A stretch of 64,000 nt of DNA, from NCBI RefSeq assembly GCF_003610465.1, contig NZ_RAQI01000002.1:806001-870000 (forward strand), in the 5' to 3' direction. Both the position numbers and the translations under genes were made by a program. Below the pieces are notes generated by a model. It was not told the origin of the DNA. It saw only the letters and a program-made list of their open reading frames with translations, and ran no database searches. Positions 29,626 to 39,769 of this stretch are shown piece by piece. The number at the start of each line of letters is the position of its first letter. Position 1 is the first letter of the stretch. This DNA comes from Xenorhabdus ehlersii. Lineage in GTDB: Bacteria; Pseudomonadota; Gammaproteobacteria; Enterobacterales; Enterobacteriaceae.

Positions 29626-31383
29626 ATGGCTTTTACTTTACGTCCTTATCAACGAGAAGCGGTAGACGCAACCATTCGCTATTTTCGTCAGCACAGAGAT
29701 CCCGCCGTTATTGTTTTGCCAACAGGGGCAGGTAAAAGCCTTGTCATCGCTGAATTGGCAAAGCTGGCTCATGGCCGTGTTTTGGTACTGGCACATGTCA
29801 AAGAACTTGTTGCGCAGAACCACAGCAAATATTGTGCTTATGGATTAGATGCAGACATTTTTTCCGCAGGGCTAAATCAAAAACAAAGTGCAGGAAAAGT
29901 GGTTTTTGGCAGTATTCAGTCCATTGCCCGCAACCTGGATTACTTTGACCACCATTTTTCTCTGCTAATCATCGATGAATGCCACCGCATCAGCGATGAC
30001 GAAAACAGCCAATACCAACAAATCATCCAGCAACTTCGAAAAAAAAATCCTCAAATCCGCATATTGGGTTTAACCGCAACACCTTATCGCCTCAGTGCTG
30101 GCTGGATATATCAATATCATTATCATGGCATGATCCGTGGTGACGAACGCAGTTTTTTTCGCGATTGTATTTATGATCTTCCATTGCGTTATATGATTAA
30201 GCATCATTTTCTGGTTTCTCCAGAAAGATTGGACATGCCTGTAATGCAATATGATTTCAGTCAAGTACGAACCAGCCAACAAGGGATATTCAATGAAGCA
30301 GAATTAAATCGGGAGCTTAAACGCCAAAAGCGTATAACTCCTCATATCATTAGACAGATCGTTGAATATGCACAAAATCGAAAAGGTGTGATGATTTTCG
30401 CCGCGACAGTCGAACATGCCAAAGAAATCTTCCAATTACTGCCTACAGGACAAGCCGCACTAGTCAGCGCAGATACCCCATCATCTGAACGAGATCACTT
30501 AATTACGGCATTCAAGGAACAGCAACTCCACTATATGGTCAATGTTGCTGTACTCACAACAGGATTCGATGCTCCCCATGTTGATTTAATCGCCATATTA
30601 CGTCCTACAGAATCTGTCAGCCTTTATCAGCAGATCATCGGGCGCGGCTTACGTTTATTTCCTGACAAAAAAGATTGCCTGATTTTGGACTATGCTGGCA
30701 ATCCCCACAATCTTTACACTCCTGAAATCGGTAACAGTAAACCCAACTCACAAAGCCAGCCCGTTCAGGTATTTTGCCCTATCTGCCAATTTGCCAATAC
30801 TTTCTGGGGGATATGCACGACAGATGGAGAAATCGTTGAGCATTTTGGGCGACGCTGCCAAGGTTGGGAAGAAGACGAAAAGGGGAAACGTCAACAATGT
30901 GATTTTCGTTTCCGTTTTAAATCATGCCCCCATTGTGGTGCAGAAAACGATATCGCGGCCCGGCGCTGCCATCGTTGTGAAGAAGTACTCGTCGATCCCG
31001 ATGATATGCTGAAAGCAGCCTTAAAACTAAAAGATGCACTGGTGCTACGTTGTGGTGGCATGCAACTAACACCAGGTCACGATAATAAAGGAGAATGTCT
31101 CAAAATCACCTATTACGACGAAGATGGTGCGAACGTATCCGAATTATTCCGTTTATCTACCCCAGCCCAAAAGAAAGTATTTGAACTGCAATTTCTTCGC
31201 CAACATCAGCGTGCACCAGGAACCGTTTTTCGCTGGAGAACAGCAGAAGACGTTGCTAATCAATTTCCTTTATTGCGTCATCCTGATTTTGTTGTCGCGC
31301 GTAAAAAAGGGCAATTTTGGCAAATCAGAGAAAAGGTTTTTGACTATCAAGGGCGATTTAGAAGGGCTGATGACTTGTACTAA
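29626..31383 (+). CDS. radD: DNA repair ATPase/helicase-like RadD (YejH)
   Basis: A 585-residue superfamily 2 protein; E. coli RadD (586) helps process crossover and double-strand-break intermediates and stimulates RecA. Motif I is LPTGAGKS (Lys37), motif II IDECHR, motif [11 protein letters not shown], motif [10 protein letters not shown]. Cysteine pairs of a zinc-finger region follow ([20 protein letters not shown]). Colinearity with E. coli is complete. The first ATG (29563) would add 21 unmatched residues; ATG 29626 begins MAFTLRPYQ as in relatives. Confidence 0.95.
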   Translation: MAFTLRPYQREAVDATIRYFRQHRDPAVIVLPTGAGKSLVIAELAKLAHGRVLVLAHVKELVAQNHSKYCAYGLDADIFSAGLNQKQSAGKVVFGSIQSIARNLDYFDHHFSLLIIDECHRISDDENSQYQQIIQQLRKKNPQIRILGLTATPYRLSAGWIYQYHYHGMIRGDERSFFRDCIYDLPLRYMIKHHFLVSPERLDMPVMQYDFSQVRTSQQGIFNEAELNRELKRQKRITPHIIRQIVEYAQNRKGVMIFAATVEHAKEIFQLLPTGQAALVSADTPSSERDHLITAFKEQQLHYMVNVAVLTTGFDAPHVDLIAILRPTESVSLYQQIIGRGLRLFPDKKDCLILDYAGNPHNLYTPEIGNSKPNSQSQPVQVFCPICQFANTFWGICTTDGEIVEHFGRRCQGWEEDEKGKRQQCDFRFRFKSCPHCGAENDIAARRCHRCEEVLVDPDDMLKAALKLKDALVLRCGGMQLTPGHDNKGECLKITYYDEDGANVSELFRLSTPAQKKVFELQFLRQHQRAPGTVFRWRTAEDVANQFPLLRHPDFVVARKKGQFWQIREKVFDYQGRFRRADDLY

Positions 31384-31431
31384 ATATGCCAAACAGACTA
31401 TCCATTAACCAACCGGAAAGCATATTTATAT

Positions 31432-31460
31432 TTGCTGTCATATCGGTTTTTCGCTAGAAT
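31432..31460 (+). promoter_or_regulatory. Sigma-70 promoter of rplY
   Basis: TTGCTG (31432-31437) and TAGAAT (31455-31460) are 17 bases apart and followed by the G+C-rich discriminator GCCGCCCGC, typical of stringently controlled ribosomal promoters. Confidence 0.8.
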
Positions 31461-31504
31461 GCCGCCCGCTTAGCATAATAACTTATGTTAAGCCAAGTAT
31501 CGAA

Positions 31505-31530
31505 CCTGCTGCTGGGTCGCCTGTAGCAGG
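31505..31530 (+). promoter_or_regulatory. Hairpin in the rplY leader, candidate L25 autoregulatory element
   Basis: CCTGCT pairs with AGCAGG around GCTGGGTCGCCTGT, 30 bases before the start codon. A ribosomal-protein leader that mimics the 5S rRNA site of L25 is known in gammaproteobacteria; equating this hairpin with it is inference. Confidence 0.4.
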
Positions 31531-31561
31531 ATTTATTTTCTTCTTTTACAGAGAAAAAATA

Positions 31562-31843
31562 ATGTTAACTATTAATGCAGAAGTACGTAAAGAGCAGGGC
31601 AAAGGTGCGAGCCGCCGCCTGCGTAGAGCTAACAAGTTTCCAGCGATCATCTATGGTGGTAACCAAGAACCACTTTCTATCGAACTGGATCACGATGCAG
31701 TTATCAACCACGAAAGTAAGCCAGAATTTTACGAAGTTCTGACCCTGGTTGTTGATGGTAAAGAAACTAAAGTTAAAGTGCAGGCAGTACAGCGTCATCC
31801 GTTTAAACCTAAACTGACGCACATTGATTTCCTGCGTGCTTAA
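31562..31843 (+). CDS. rplY: 50S ribosomal protein L25
   Basis: A 93-residue short-form L25 that binds loop E of 5S rRNA. It matches E. coli RplY (94): [32 protein letters not shown] in blocks, and the end [15 protein letters not shown]. It is monocistronic, with its own strong promoter and a G+C-rich terminator. Confidence 0.98.
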   Translation: MLTINAEVRKEQGKGASRRLRRANKFPAIIYGGNQEPLSIELDHDAVINHESKPEFYEVLTLVVDGKETKVKVQAVQRHPFKPKLTHIDFLRA

Positions 31844-31878
31844 TTAGCCACAGTCGAGCTTTTATCGGGACGCCGAGT

Positions 31879-31912
31879 AAATAACGCCGCAATTGCGGCG
31901 TTATTTATTTTT
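31879..31912 (+). terminator. Terminator of rplY
   Basis: AAATAACGCCGC pairs perfectly with GCGGCGTTATTT around AATT and is followed by ATTTTTA. Confidence 0.92.
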
Positions 31913-31938
31913 ACAACTTGTTTTTTCACAGTAGCCAA

Positions 31939-32946
31939 CTAGCGATTGCCACCACCATGACGTTGCAATTGATCGCGCAAATTCGGTGGCGTTCCCTTAA
32001 TCGTCAACGTATCTGTTACTGGGTCCCAAAAAATTCGTTCTCCCATCAACATGGCATCAAAGTTAATGGTTAATCCTCCACCACTGCCTGCAAATTTTGT
32101 TAATTGGCGCAACGTGCCGCGATCAGCAGGAAAGCTCTCTTCCAATTCATAGCCTTTTTCCTGCGAAAATTGCTGAAAGTTTTGCTCACCCAACGCGGGT
32201 AACTCTTGGGATAGCGCTTGTAACTTAATTTCCTCACCCGCCTGTAACTGTTCATTACAATAACCATAAACTTGCTGACGATAGGCCTGGCGTTCATTTT
32301 TATCCAACTGTGCCGACTCACAATAATCATCCAAAGCCTGCAACAAACCTTTATTTTGAACTTTGGCATTCATGCCTTCACTGGCGGCAAGGAAATCCAT
32401 AAAAAAGTCTGAAACCTTGCGCCCTACCCGCCCTTTTAAGAACGTCAGGTAACGGCTAGATTCAGGATTGGTTTCCCACTCAGTTAGATCGATTCGTGCA
32501 ATAATATCAGCATGAGGAATATCAAGATATTGCGTCGTATTTACATCGAGTTCATCATTGACGGATGTGCTGTTACAGCTATTAAGAACTGCAATCAGTA
32601 AATATTCCACAGCAAGATAACGATATTGACAAAACAGCACCGTTCCCCCTTCTGCGAACGGATACTTTGCCAACTCATCTTTCAAGCGAACAGTTGCAGC
32701 CCGACTAAATCCGAGAAAATCGTCATCTCCTTTACGTAGATGACGGAGTGATCCCGCCAGCTCACTTTCTTCATTGAACAAACCATAAGCTTTACTTTTC
32801 GCGCTATATACACGATGCAGCTCTGCCATCAACTCTTCAACCACTTGGTTGGTATCCAGCAAAGCATCACGCAAAATCACTTCCAACGTCTGTTCATCAC
32901 GTTTAATCAACCGATGTATCGCGATCTGGGTAATTTCCAGACTCAT
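31939..32946 (-). CDS. yejK: Nucleoid-associated protein YejK (NdpA)
   Basis: A 335-residue protein matching E. coli YejK, a nucleoid-associated protein that binds topoisomerase IV and gyrase. Conserved segments include [60 protein letters not shown] and the closing [12 protein letters not shown]. It diverges from yejL across 275 bases, as in E. coli. Confidence 0.94.
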   Translation of the reverse strand: MSLEITQIAIHRLIKRDEQTLEVILRDALLDTNQVVEELMAELHRVYSAKSKAYGLFNEESELAGSLRHLRKGDDDFLGFSRAATVRLKDELAKYPFAEGGTVLFCQYRYLAVEYLLIAVLNSCNSTSVNDELDVNTTQYLDIPHADIIARIDLTEWETNPESSRYLTFLKGRVGRKVSDFFMDFLAASEGMNAKVQNKGLLQALDDYCESAQLDKNERQAYRQQVYGYCNEQLQAGEEIKLQALSQELPALGEQNFQQFSQEKGYELEESFPADRGTLRQLTKFAGSGGGLTINFDAMLMGERIFWDPVTDTLTIKGTPPNLRDQLQRHGGGNR

Positions 32947-33221
32947 TATTTATACTCCTTTTGCAACGTTGGCCATATGGGCCGTGCGGTTAGCGACGTA
33001 TTCAAACATCGTTATCTTTCTGCTGCAACCAAAAACCCAATTGACAAAAATACTCGCCATTTAATTGTCAACATCCTACATATCAAAGACTAAAATGATG
33101 CAGCATCTTCAATATTGGCAACAACTCCGGCAGCAGAGAGTTAATTTGTCATAAAAAAAGCAGAAAATCCCCCCTCTATACGGTAAGATATGGGGCTTTG
33201 TACATTCAGGATTTTTGATTT

Positions 33222-33449
33222 ATGCCACAGTCATCTCGCTATAGCGATGAAAAAGTTGAACATTTATTAACTGAATTAGTAAATGTTTTCGAGAAAGACC
33301 ATACTCCAACTGACCTGACCTTGATGGTTTTAGGTAATATGGTAACAAATTTGATCAATACGAGTATTGCTCCTGCACAACGCAGACATATCGCAGACTC
33401 GTTTGCACACGCGTTGCAGTCTTCAATCAACGAAGATAAAGCGCATTAA
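33222..33449 (+). CDS. yejL: YejL family protein (UPF0352)
   Basis: A 75-residue helical protein matching E. coli YejL ([20 protein letters not shown], then [16 protein letters not shown] and [16 protein letters not shown]). Its molecular role is unknown. It lies 30 bases before lapC and is probably cotranscribed with it. Confidence 0.93.
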   Translation: MPQSSRYSDEKVEHLLTELVNVFEKDHTPTDLTLMVLGNMVTNLINTSIAPAQRRHIADSFAHALQSSINEDKAH

Positions 33450-33479
33450 TCTTTATTAAAACGTTGACGTAAAGAAAAT

Positions 33480-35219
33480 ATGGTGACTAGCTGTCGGCAT
33501 TACCGCGAAAAAGTTTCTCAGATGATCAGTTGGGGACACTGGTTCGCGCTGTTCAACATAATGTTCAGTCTTGTGCTGGGCAGTCGCTATTTATTTGCAT
33601 CTGACTGGCCGGGTTCACTGTTTGGTCGCATCTACGCGCTGGTCAGTTGGCTTGGCCATTTCAGTTTCATTGTCTTTGCCATCTATTTACTTATTTTATT
33701 TCCGCTGACATTTATCGTTATGTCTCAGCGGCTAATGAGGTTTCTTTCGGCCACGTTGGCAACAGCAGGTTTAACACTACTGATATTTGATTCCTCCATC
33801 TATGTTCGCTTTCATCTGCATTTAACTCCATTGGTTTGGGATTTAGTCACCAACCCAGAACAAGGTGAATTAGCCAGAGAATGGCAACTGATGTTCATCT
33901 GTATTCCTTTGATTTTTCTAATACAGATGCTTTTTGGCACATGGAGTTGGCAAAAGTTACGTAGCCTGAGCCGTCAACGATTTGGTAAGCCACTGGCAGC
34001 AGTATTCATTACTGCTTTTGTCGCTTCACATCTCATGTACATCTGGGCAGATGCCAATTTCTACCGTCCGATTACCATGCAGCGCTCAAACTTACCAATT
34101 TCTTATCCAATGACCGCCCGCAAATTCCTTGAAAAACATGGTCTATTGGATCAGCAAGAATTTCAACGCCGCATTAACCAACAAGGCAATCCCACAGCCT
34201 TGAGTGTCAATTATCCACTGAATAATTTATCTTATCAGGATACTGGGCGCGGTTATAACTTACTTCTGCTTGTCGTGGATGGGCTGGATCATCAAGACAT
34301 CACCCATGATATGCCAACTCTGGAACATTTCGCGAAGAACAATATCCAGTTCACTCAACATTTCAGTGCAGGCATTCAAGATGACACTGCATTGTTTGGT
34401 TTATTCTATGGCATATCATCAGGCTATCTGGACGGTATTCTTAACGCCAGAAAATCCTCAGCACTTATTGATGCCCTGACACATCAAGGGTATCAATTTG
34501 GCCTCTTTTCTTCAGATGGATTCCAGACACCACTTTATCGCCAGGCCATACTGACCGACTATTCATTGCCAGAAGCTAAAAAGCAAAATGATAACTTAAC
34601 AGTGACGCAATGGAGCCAATGGTTAGATCTACGCAATGGTTCCACACCATGGTTCTCATTTCTGGATATTAATGGCGTTGTACCTTCATCCGGTAAATTT
34701 GATAAGAAAGCGCTGGATACTGAAATCAGCCATGTTTTAGAAGTCCTGAAAACTAAAGGCGCCTTAGATAAAACAATCATTGTGATTACAGCTAAACAGA
34801 GTAAAGAAACAGCAGATAACAGAGCAAAATGGTTTACGGGTGACAAATTCAATCGTGAACAGCTCCATGTTCCCCTGATAATTCAGTGGCCTGGTACCCC
34901 AGCACAAACTATCGATAAACTGACTAGCCATCAAGATATCATGACAACCTTAATGCGCCGTTTATTGCATGTTACTAATTCTCCTGAAGATTATTCCCAG
35001 GGTGAAGATCTCTTTAATGCCCAAAGAGAAAATCCATGGCTTATTACGGGTGATAATGGTTCATTAATTGTTACGATGGCCCAAAATACTGTTTATCTTT
35101 CCAAGGATGGAGAATATCATCTGTATGATTTAGATGGTGATGAAATTCAGGATGCCAAACCAAACCTTGCCCAGTTATTACAAATATTAACGGAAGTGAA
35201 ACGATTTTTAGCAAATTAA
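33480..35219 (+). CDS. lapC: LPS biosynthesis regulator LapC / PbgA / YejM
   Basis: A 579-residue inner-membrane protein with five N-terminal helices (to about residue 190) and a periplasmic alkaline-phosphatase-fold domain. In E. coli it senses LPS at the outer leaflet and restrains LapB-FtsH, protecting LpxC from proteolysis. It is colinear with E. coli YejM: YREKVSQMISWGHWFALFN, YIWADANFYRPITMQRSNLP, FGLFYGISSGYLDGIL, LFSSDGFQTPLYRQA and HVPLIIQWPGTPAQ. The hydrolase domain lacks a full metal site, as in relatives. Combined with lpxT this gives the window two lipid A genes. Confidence 0.95.
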   Translation: MVTSCRHYREKVSQMISWGHWFALFNIMFSLVLGSRYLFASDWPGSLFGRIYALVSWLGHFSFIVFAIYLLILFPLTFIVMSQRLMRFLSATLATAGLTLLIFDSSIYVRFHLHLTPLVWDLVTNPEQGELAREWQLMFICIPLIFLIQMLFGTWSWQKLRSLSRQRFGKPLAAVFITAFVASHLMYIWADANFYRPITMQRSNLPISYPMTARKFLEKHGLLDQQEFQRRINQQGNPTALSVNYPLNNLSYQDTGRGYNLLLLVVDGLDHQDITHDMPTLEHFAKNNIQFTQHFSAGIQDDTALFGLFYGISSGYLDGILNARKSSALIDALTHQGYQFGLFSSDGFQTPLYRQAILTDYSLPEAKKQNDNLTVTQWSQWLDLRNGSTPWFSFLDINGVVPSSGKFDKKALDTEISHVLEVLKTKGALDKTIIVITAKQSKETADNRAKWFTGDKFNREQLHVPLIIQWPGTPAQTIDKLTSHQDIMTTLMRRLLHVTNSPEDYSQGEDLFNAQRENPWLITGDNGSLIVTMAQNTVYLSKDGEYHLYDLDGDEIQDAKPNLAQLLQILTEVKRFLAN

Positions 35220-35294
35220 TTGTTTGAAAATCAAGCACTCACTAAATTAGGGGCTTGCTTTGCAAATAAAAAACGGTAATATAAGAGAAGTCAT

Positions 35295-35371
35295 CGGCAT
35301 GTAGCGCAGCTTGGTAGCGCACCGTCATGGGGTGTCGGGGGTCGTAGGTTCAAATCCTATCATGCCGACCA
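35295..35371 (+). tRNA. proL: tRNA-Pro (anticodon GGG)
   Basis: 77 bases including the encoded CCA. The acceptor stem CGGCATG/CATGCCG, D arm GCGC...GCGC, anticodon loop with GGG, and T arm GTAGGTTCAAATCCTAT are all present. It follows lapC as in E. coli proL, from which it differs at only a few paired positions. Its 3' end is the left boundary of the prophage. Confidence 0.97.
35350..35371 (+). other. Probable prophage attachment core (3' end of tRNA-Pro)
   Basis: Host gene order stops exactly at the tRNA 3' end and phage sequence begins beyond it, which is the usual geometry of tyrosine-integrase sites in tRNA genes. The matching right-hand core copy and the integrase must lie outside the window, so the core boundaries are not proven. 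Confidence 0.6.
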
Positions 35372-35385
35372 AATTTCCCTAGAAA

Positions 35386-35412
35386 AACCAACCTGTTACG
35401 GTTGGTTTTTTT
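35386..35412 (+). terminator. Terminator after tRNA-Pro
   Basis: AACCAACC pairs with GGTTGGTT around TGTTAC, followed by T7 overlap, 15 bases after the tRNA. Confidence 0.88.
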
Positions 35413-35429
35413 ATGGCTAAAATTTGCTT

Positions 35430-35461
35430 GGGGTAAAATGGGGGTAAAATGGGGGTAAAAT
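35430..35461 (+). repeat. Three tandem copies of GGGGGTAAAAT beside the attachment site
   Basis: Units at 35430-35439 (one G fewer), 35440-35450 and 35451-35461 repeat head to tail 60 bases inside the prophage end. Their position fits integrase arm-type or accessory-factor binding sites, which is inference. Confidence 0.6.
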
Positions 35462-35669
35462 AGCCGACGAAAAATGGCAAAAGCGCGCTAACTTTGGAAT
35501 GGATTTTGTTGTTGGCTAAAGGGGAATGAAATGCCTTTTTTCTTGCTGTTTTTTTCAATAGTTCTGATTGATATTCATTAGAAAAAATATTCATTGACAT
35601 CTTTTCTATACACATTGAAAAAAGATGAAGTTGCAAACATTCGTGACAATGACATATGCATGGACTACA

Positions 35670-35699
35670 CCTGTTGGCATGAACCCCTGTTGGCATGAA
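35670..35699 (+). repeat. Direct repeat of CCTGTTGGCATGAA
   Basis: Two perfect 14-base copies (35670-35683 and 35686-35699) are separated by two bases, in the non-coding left arm of the prophage. Purpose unknown. Confidence 0.6.
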
Positions 35700-35845
35700 T
35701 CAATGCCAAAGAAGAAGTTTCTTGGATATTAATTCTGATTTTGTAATCAACAGAAATTGAACTGGTGACCTATTGATTACAAGTCAGTAGTTTTAATTTT
35801 AAATCAATCAGATACCGCATGAAATCACGCTTTCACATCTAATGA

Positions 35846-36034
35846 TTAAAAATCTATCGCGTCCCAAATCCGTCCCACCCCCTGCCCCAAATTCCACACC
35901 GAATTTTCCGGAGTTTGGGTGATTTCACTCAAAACTACCCAATACCCCTCCAAATCCTCATTTTGCTCGTTTATTGAACTAATAATTTGTTTAATTTCAG
36001 CATATTCAACAGCCAGATACCCGTTTTTACTCAC
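35846..36034 (-). CDS. Small hypothetical protein at the prophage left end
   Basis: A 62-residue acidic frame beginning at GTG 36034 (MSKNGYLAVEYAEIKQ), ending VGRIWDAIDF. It is not recognised, has no clear ribosome binding site and overlaps a transposase remnant on the other strand by a few bases. It may be a relic or a real cargo gene. The rest of the 35372-36300 stretch holds only the repeats, the terminator and the transposase fragment described separately. Confidence 0.3.
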   Translation of the reverse strand: MSKNGYLAVEYAEIKQIISSINEQNEDLEGYWVVLSEITQTPENSVWNLGQGVGRIWDAIDF

Positions 36035-36209
36035 CCTGAGTATCCCAGAACTGCGTAAGCTGTTGTCAAAATTGATGGAAAAAACGGGAGAGGCAGTCGA
36101 ACAGATTTTACATTGGTCAGACTGGCGGCGGCGACACCAATACTATGCACAACAATGTCATTACCGTCGTCGGAATAACCCTATGGTGACAGAGCTATTA
36201 CGGCTGTAG
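36030..36209 (+). pseudogene. Transposase C-terminal remnant
   Basis: The frame LSIPELRKLLSKLM ... HWSDWRRRHQYYAQQCHYRRR has the tryptophan- and arginine-rich tail common at the C-terminus of DDE-type IS transposases. No start, catalytic residues or terminal inverted repeats are present, so it is a scrap of a past insertion near the attachment site. The exact IS family is not resolved. Confidence 0.45.
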
Positions 36210-36300
36210 TACTAAGTGCAATCGTGTACTTGATGCACATTTGCATAAAGCATAATTCACATAAGCGCACCACAGATATTCGTAATAGATTACAACATGT

Positions 36301-37362
36301 TTATCTACTGTAATTTTTAATTACTTGCGCCCATAATTTCCATTTCATTACCATTTTTAGCTGATTCAATTTATCAGATTTTTTCTTTCGTAGGAATGGG
36401 CTTTCAACTAAGTGCCATGATAATGCGGCCAGAATAATTGTCATTATAAAGCTAAGAATCATACTTCCATAAAACCCTAGCCCCATCATATTAATACTAA
36501 CTTGCTGAACAGGAAAAGCATAAATATAAATGCCATATGAATAATCAAATTTTCCAGAAATAACTTTATCTTCAAATGAAACCCCAATAAAAATGGCAAG
36601 CAAACTAAAGAAGATGTAACCTACAATTTTATGATCTATTAATGGAGTAGTTGTCATCATATAAGCTGAAAGTATAATTAAAGTGAATATTTTTATTTCT
36701 TTTTTGTTCCACGCATCCACTGAAATCGCCAGTGATGCACCAAGAAAAAAGCACATACCGCGAGTTATAAGCATATCGACAGGAACATTAAAAAAGAAGT
36801 CGTTGTAACCCGTTTTGAGAACATAAAGTGCGGCAACAAGAAATATTGCAAATATGAGTGGATATACAGATGTGGAACGAGTAATGCTTATAGCACAACC
36901 AAGAATGAGATAACATGCGAATTCAACCGGCAGTGACCAGAGGCTTCCCATCATGCTTGGTTTAAATATAAAGTTGCTGGCTAAATAGCTTGTATCAACA
37001 TTTTGAAGTGTTACTGTTTTCAGTATATTAACAAAAATAGGAGATGACAGGTATTCTGTAATATTTCCATAATTTATAATGCAGCCAATTATGACAAATA
37101 CAAATATGGAGCATGGTATAAGGGCTGGAAATATTCTTCTACACCTTTTGGCCATGAACCCAGAAAATCCTTCAGACCTCATTCCTGACATACAAATAAG
37201 ATATCCTGAAATGGAGAAAAAAACTATAACAGAAATTCCACCCAAGCTTTCCATATTTGCAATAGTTGGTTCAGGCATTCCAGATAATGCAAAATGATGC
37301 GAAAAAAGAACCATCAAAGCAGCAAGTAACCTAATGACATCAAAGCAATTATTTCTTCTCAT
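36301..37362 (-). CDS. Membrane acyltransferase (acyltransferase 3 family), probable phage O-antigen modification enzyme
   Basis: A 353-residue protein with about ten membrane helices. The family signature is near the start: FDVIRLLAALMVLFSHHF, with the catalytic histidine pair, followed by GGISVIVFFSISGYLI and RRIFPALIPC; GSLWSLPVEFACYL and a LVESPFLRK end complete it. Such enzymes O-acetylate surface sugars. It lies between tailspike and attachment site, exactly where P22-like phages carry serotype-converting genes, so it probably alters the host O-antigen recognised by the tailspike. The DNA is AT-rich relative to the virion genes, suggesting separate acquisition. Confidence 0.85.
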   Translation of the reverse strand: MRRNNCFDVIRLLAALMVLFSHHFALSGMPEPTIANMESLGGISVIVFFSISGYLICMSGMRSEGFSGFMAKRCRRIFPALIPCSIFVFVIIGCIINYGNITEYLSSPIFVNILKTVTLQNVDTSYLASNFIFKPSMMGSLWSLPVEFACYLILGCAISITRSTSVYPLIFAIFLVAALYVLKTGYNDFFFNVPVDMLITRGMCFFLGASLAISVDAWNKKEIKIFTLIILSAYMMTTTPLIDHKIVGYIFFSLLAIFIGVSFEDKVISGKFDYSYGIYIYAFPVQQVSINMMGLGFYGSMILSFIMTIILAALSWHLVESPFLRKKKSDKLNQLKMVMKWKLWAQVIKNYSR

Positions 37363-37542
37363 AAACGATCCAGATCAAAATGGCATGATAATTTGGCGCC
37401 AAAATATCATATCGTCATGTTATTGCAAGTATATTATATTGCGTTAATAATTTACGATTTTATGATGACGGCGGCTAGAACCACACAAGGCAAAATGATC
37501 TAGAAATAGTTTAATAGTGGCTGAATGATAAGTTCAAACCTT

Positions 37543-39414
37543 TTATAGAATACGAATCTCACCCTTGACATCAGTAATGATTCCCGTCACAAGATTATTA
37601 GCTCCTTCAATCTGAACATAAGGCGGATTGTCAGAGTTAAGAGCTAGGTTTAGAGTGAACTTCACTCCTGTAGATGTGAACTCATACAACTTACCTGCAA
37701 CAAATAACCCTGATACCGCCTTCGTTCCGCCCACATACTCTACTGAGATGTTTACATACAGCATTTCAGTCAGGCTACGAACCGCCCTGGTTCGCAGTAA
37801 CAACGTGGTGCTTGATGTATTTATCCATTCAAAACCATTGCTACTTTGCAAACCATCGCTATACTGACCAGCATAATTACCTGTAATTCTATGGTTTATA
37901 ACATTACCAACTATTTGACCAAAAATCTTTTCCTGACGCCAGCCAATATGTATACCAATATGTGTGTTATCTAACAGGAAATCGTTGATGCTGGATGCTA
38001 GATCTGTTGGCCTATCAACAGTAAAACCAGCTCCGTAGGTATTATCAAGACCACTAACTATATTCGATATCGAAGGCATATCCTGAAATCTAACCGACCG
38101 ATCAATGTAAAACTGATTGGCGGGTGATGGGGTGTAAACCACTAGTCGCATATTTGTATCATTCTGGAAGTTAACATAGCTATTGTAAATTGCAGAGCTA
38201 TGCACATAGCCAGCAAACACTATGGCTGCATTTGATATGTTTTCAATATAAGCACCATCAATATATAGATCATAAACAGTAGCTTTAAATTGCACCCCCA
38301 CGGATTGACCTTCAAATGACACCTGACTCATTTGCAAAGCGGTTACTGGGCCGTCAAATCTATAGCCAGTCACTGCATTTGTAGCAATAAGTCGATTCAT
38401 TTTGTTAAGGTTATGAAACCCCTCAAAAACAAATCTGTCTCCAACTTTTTCGACAGGATATTCACCAGTCAGGCTATCAAATAGTGTGAAATAATTGTTG
38501 TTAGACTTGAGTAAAGTTGCTGAGCAATTACATGAAATATCTCTGATTTTGCTGTCGTGATGCCAATCTTGTATCCGCATGGTGGGCGCAGTGAGATTCC
38601 CGACTTTGCTGACAATACTAAATCCATGCAAATCAATATATTTACTGTAATGAGAGTCAAGTATCGTTCCATAGTTGGACTTCAGCACGCCGTTATCATA
38701 GTAACCAGACTCAAACAGGGTTACATCTGTCAGCATGTTAAAAACACAGCCCTGCCCGTCAATCTCTTGCCGCTGCGCTTTTACGAATGTGCTGTCAAAG
38801 TTCTGTGGGATCAATATCGTTGAAGAAATGCCATATTTTTTTCCTGAAACGCCGCAAACTTTTCTGCCGGCAGCAAATCCACGCTCTATAGCAATCTGGA
38901 TGTACGCAGAGCAATCTATTGTTTCGGTATTTCCCTTAACGCTATCTGGAATAAAGTCGTCAAATGTAAATAACTGACTGGCTTTGTATTCCAAATTAGA
39001 TGGCATTGCATCTGCAGAATCCTGAATGAACCCAACCTTACTTGACCCATCCGGTTCTGACAATTGGATCTGAAACTGATCAGGATCATATTTCAATACA
39101 TTAGGGATATAATGCTGCTGCGCTCCATAGCTATCATAAACAGCCATAGAATGCCCCTCAACGGTCACGAACTTGGCAATCTGCCCAGCATAAACAGGAT
39201 AACCAGCGGCATTGATAATGATAGGCTGGGAAGTAGGTATATGCGCTCCGTTCTCACGCTCAAGATAAACCTGAATTTGGTTATCTGATATGGTGGGATC
39301 TGTATCTATCTTGCCAATGTATATCCTACCGTTCGAACACGCCTTGAATGAACGCGCCATAGTAAATAACTGTGATGGCATTGAGACGACAACATTAGGT
39401 ATTATTTCTGACAT
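37543..39414 (-). CDS. Tailspike protein (P22 gp9-type head-binding domain, novel receptor domain)
   Basis: A 623-residue trimeric tailspike. The first 110 residues are unmistakably the P22 gp9 head-binding domain: NVVVSMPSQLFTMARSFKA, GRIYIGKIDTDPT, PIIINAAGYPVYAGQIAKFVTVEGHSMAVYD and NVLKYDPDQ. After this, a linker leads to a repetitive polar region (about 160-500) with the spacing of a right-handed beta-helix; it does not resemble the P22 endorhamnosidase and should bind or cut a different surface glycan. It is the last late gene before the acyltransferase. Catalytic residues cannot be assigned. Confidence 0.9.
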   Translation of the reverse strand: MSEIIPNVVVSMPSQLFTMARSFKACSNGRIYIGKIDTDPTISDNQIQVYLERENGAHIPTSQPIIINAAGYPVYAGQIAKFVTVEGHSMAVYDSYGAQQHYIPNVLKYDPDQFQIQLSEPDGSSKVGFIQDSADAMPSNLEYKASQLFTFDDFIPDSVKGNTETIDCSAYIQIAIERGFAAGRKVCGVSGKKYGISSTILIPQNFDSTFVKAQRQEIDGQGCVFNMLTDVTLFESGYYDNGVLKSNYGTILDSHYSKYIDLHGFSIVSKVGNLTAPTMRIQDWHHDSKIRDISCNCSATLLKSNNNYFTLFDSLTGEYPVEKVGDRFVFEGFHNLNKMNRLIATNAVTGYRFDGPVTALQMSQVSFEGQSVGVQFKATVYDLYIDGAYIENISNAAIVFAGYVHSSAIYNSYVNFQNDTNMRLVVYTPSPANQFYIDRSVRFQDMPSISNIVSGLDNTYGAGFTVDRPTDLASSINDFLLDNTHIGIHIGWRQEKIFGQIVGNVINHRITGNYAGQYSDGLQSSNGFEWINTSSTTLLLRTRAVRSLTEMLYVNISVEYVGGTKAVSGLFVAGKLYEFTSTGVKFTLNLALNSDNPPYVQIEGANNLVTGIITDVKGEIRIL

Positions 39415-39574
39415 TTATGTCACTCCAGGCGTGCGGAATCCCAGCAGGGGATACTGTATTGGTTGAAATTTGGATGTAAAAAAACCGCAGTTAAGCGGCG
39501 TTAGGTGGTTTGTTGAATCTGAGAAAAACAGATACTATTCGAAGCTTTAGTTAAACTGTATGAAAGGATAAAAA

Positions 39575-39769
39575 ATGAATAACTGGAACAATAACCAATC
39601 ATCACCCGAACAACTAAAGAAAGAGATAATAAGGCTCCAAAAACTGGTTTTCCTCATTTATTCCAAGCTGCCACAGGAAGAAAGGCAAGCTATCTTTGAC
39701 CAGCTATCAAATTCATTTGACCCAGAAGATAAAGACATTTCTATGCTTATAAATAGTTACCGGATCTAA
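39575..39769 (+). CDS. Small plus-strand hypothetical protein between gp16 and tailspike
   Basis: A 64-residue coiled-coil-like protein (SPEQLKKEIIRLQKLVFLIYSKLPQEERQAIFDQL as a helical block, not recognised). ATG has AGGA nine bases upstream. It is one of very few plus-strand genes in the prophage and converges on the 39747 gene with 23 bases of 3' overlap. P22 carries its immI regulators (mnt, arc, ant) and sieA in this position, so an immunity or exclusion role is possible but unproven. Confidence 0.55.
   Translation: MNNWNNNQSSPEQLKKEIIRLQKLVFLIYSKLPQEERQAIFDQLSNSFDPEDKDISMLINSYRI

Noticed and set aside
35379..35696. 105-codon minus-strand frame beside tRNA-Pro
   Set aside because: It runs through the terminator, the tandem repeats and the direct repeat; translation resembles no protein and it has no ribosome binding site.
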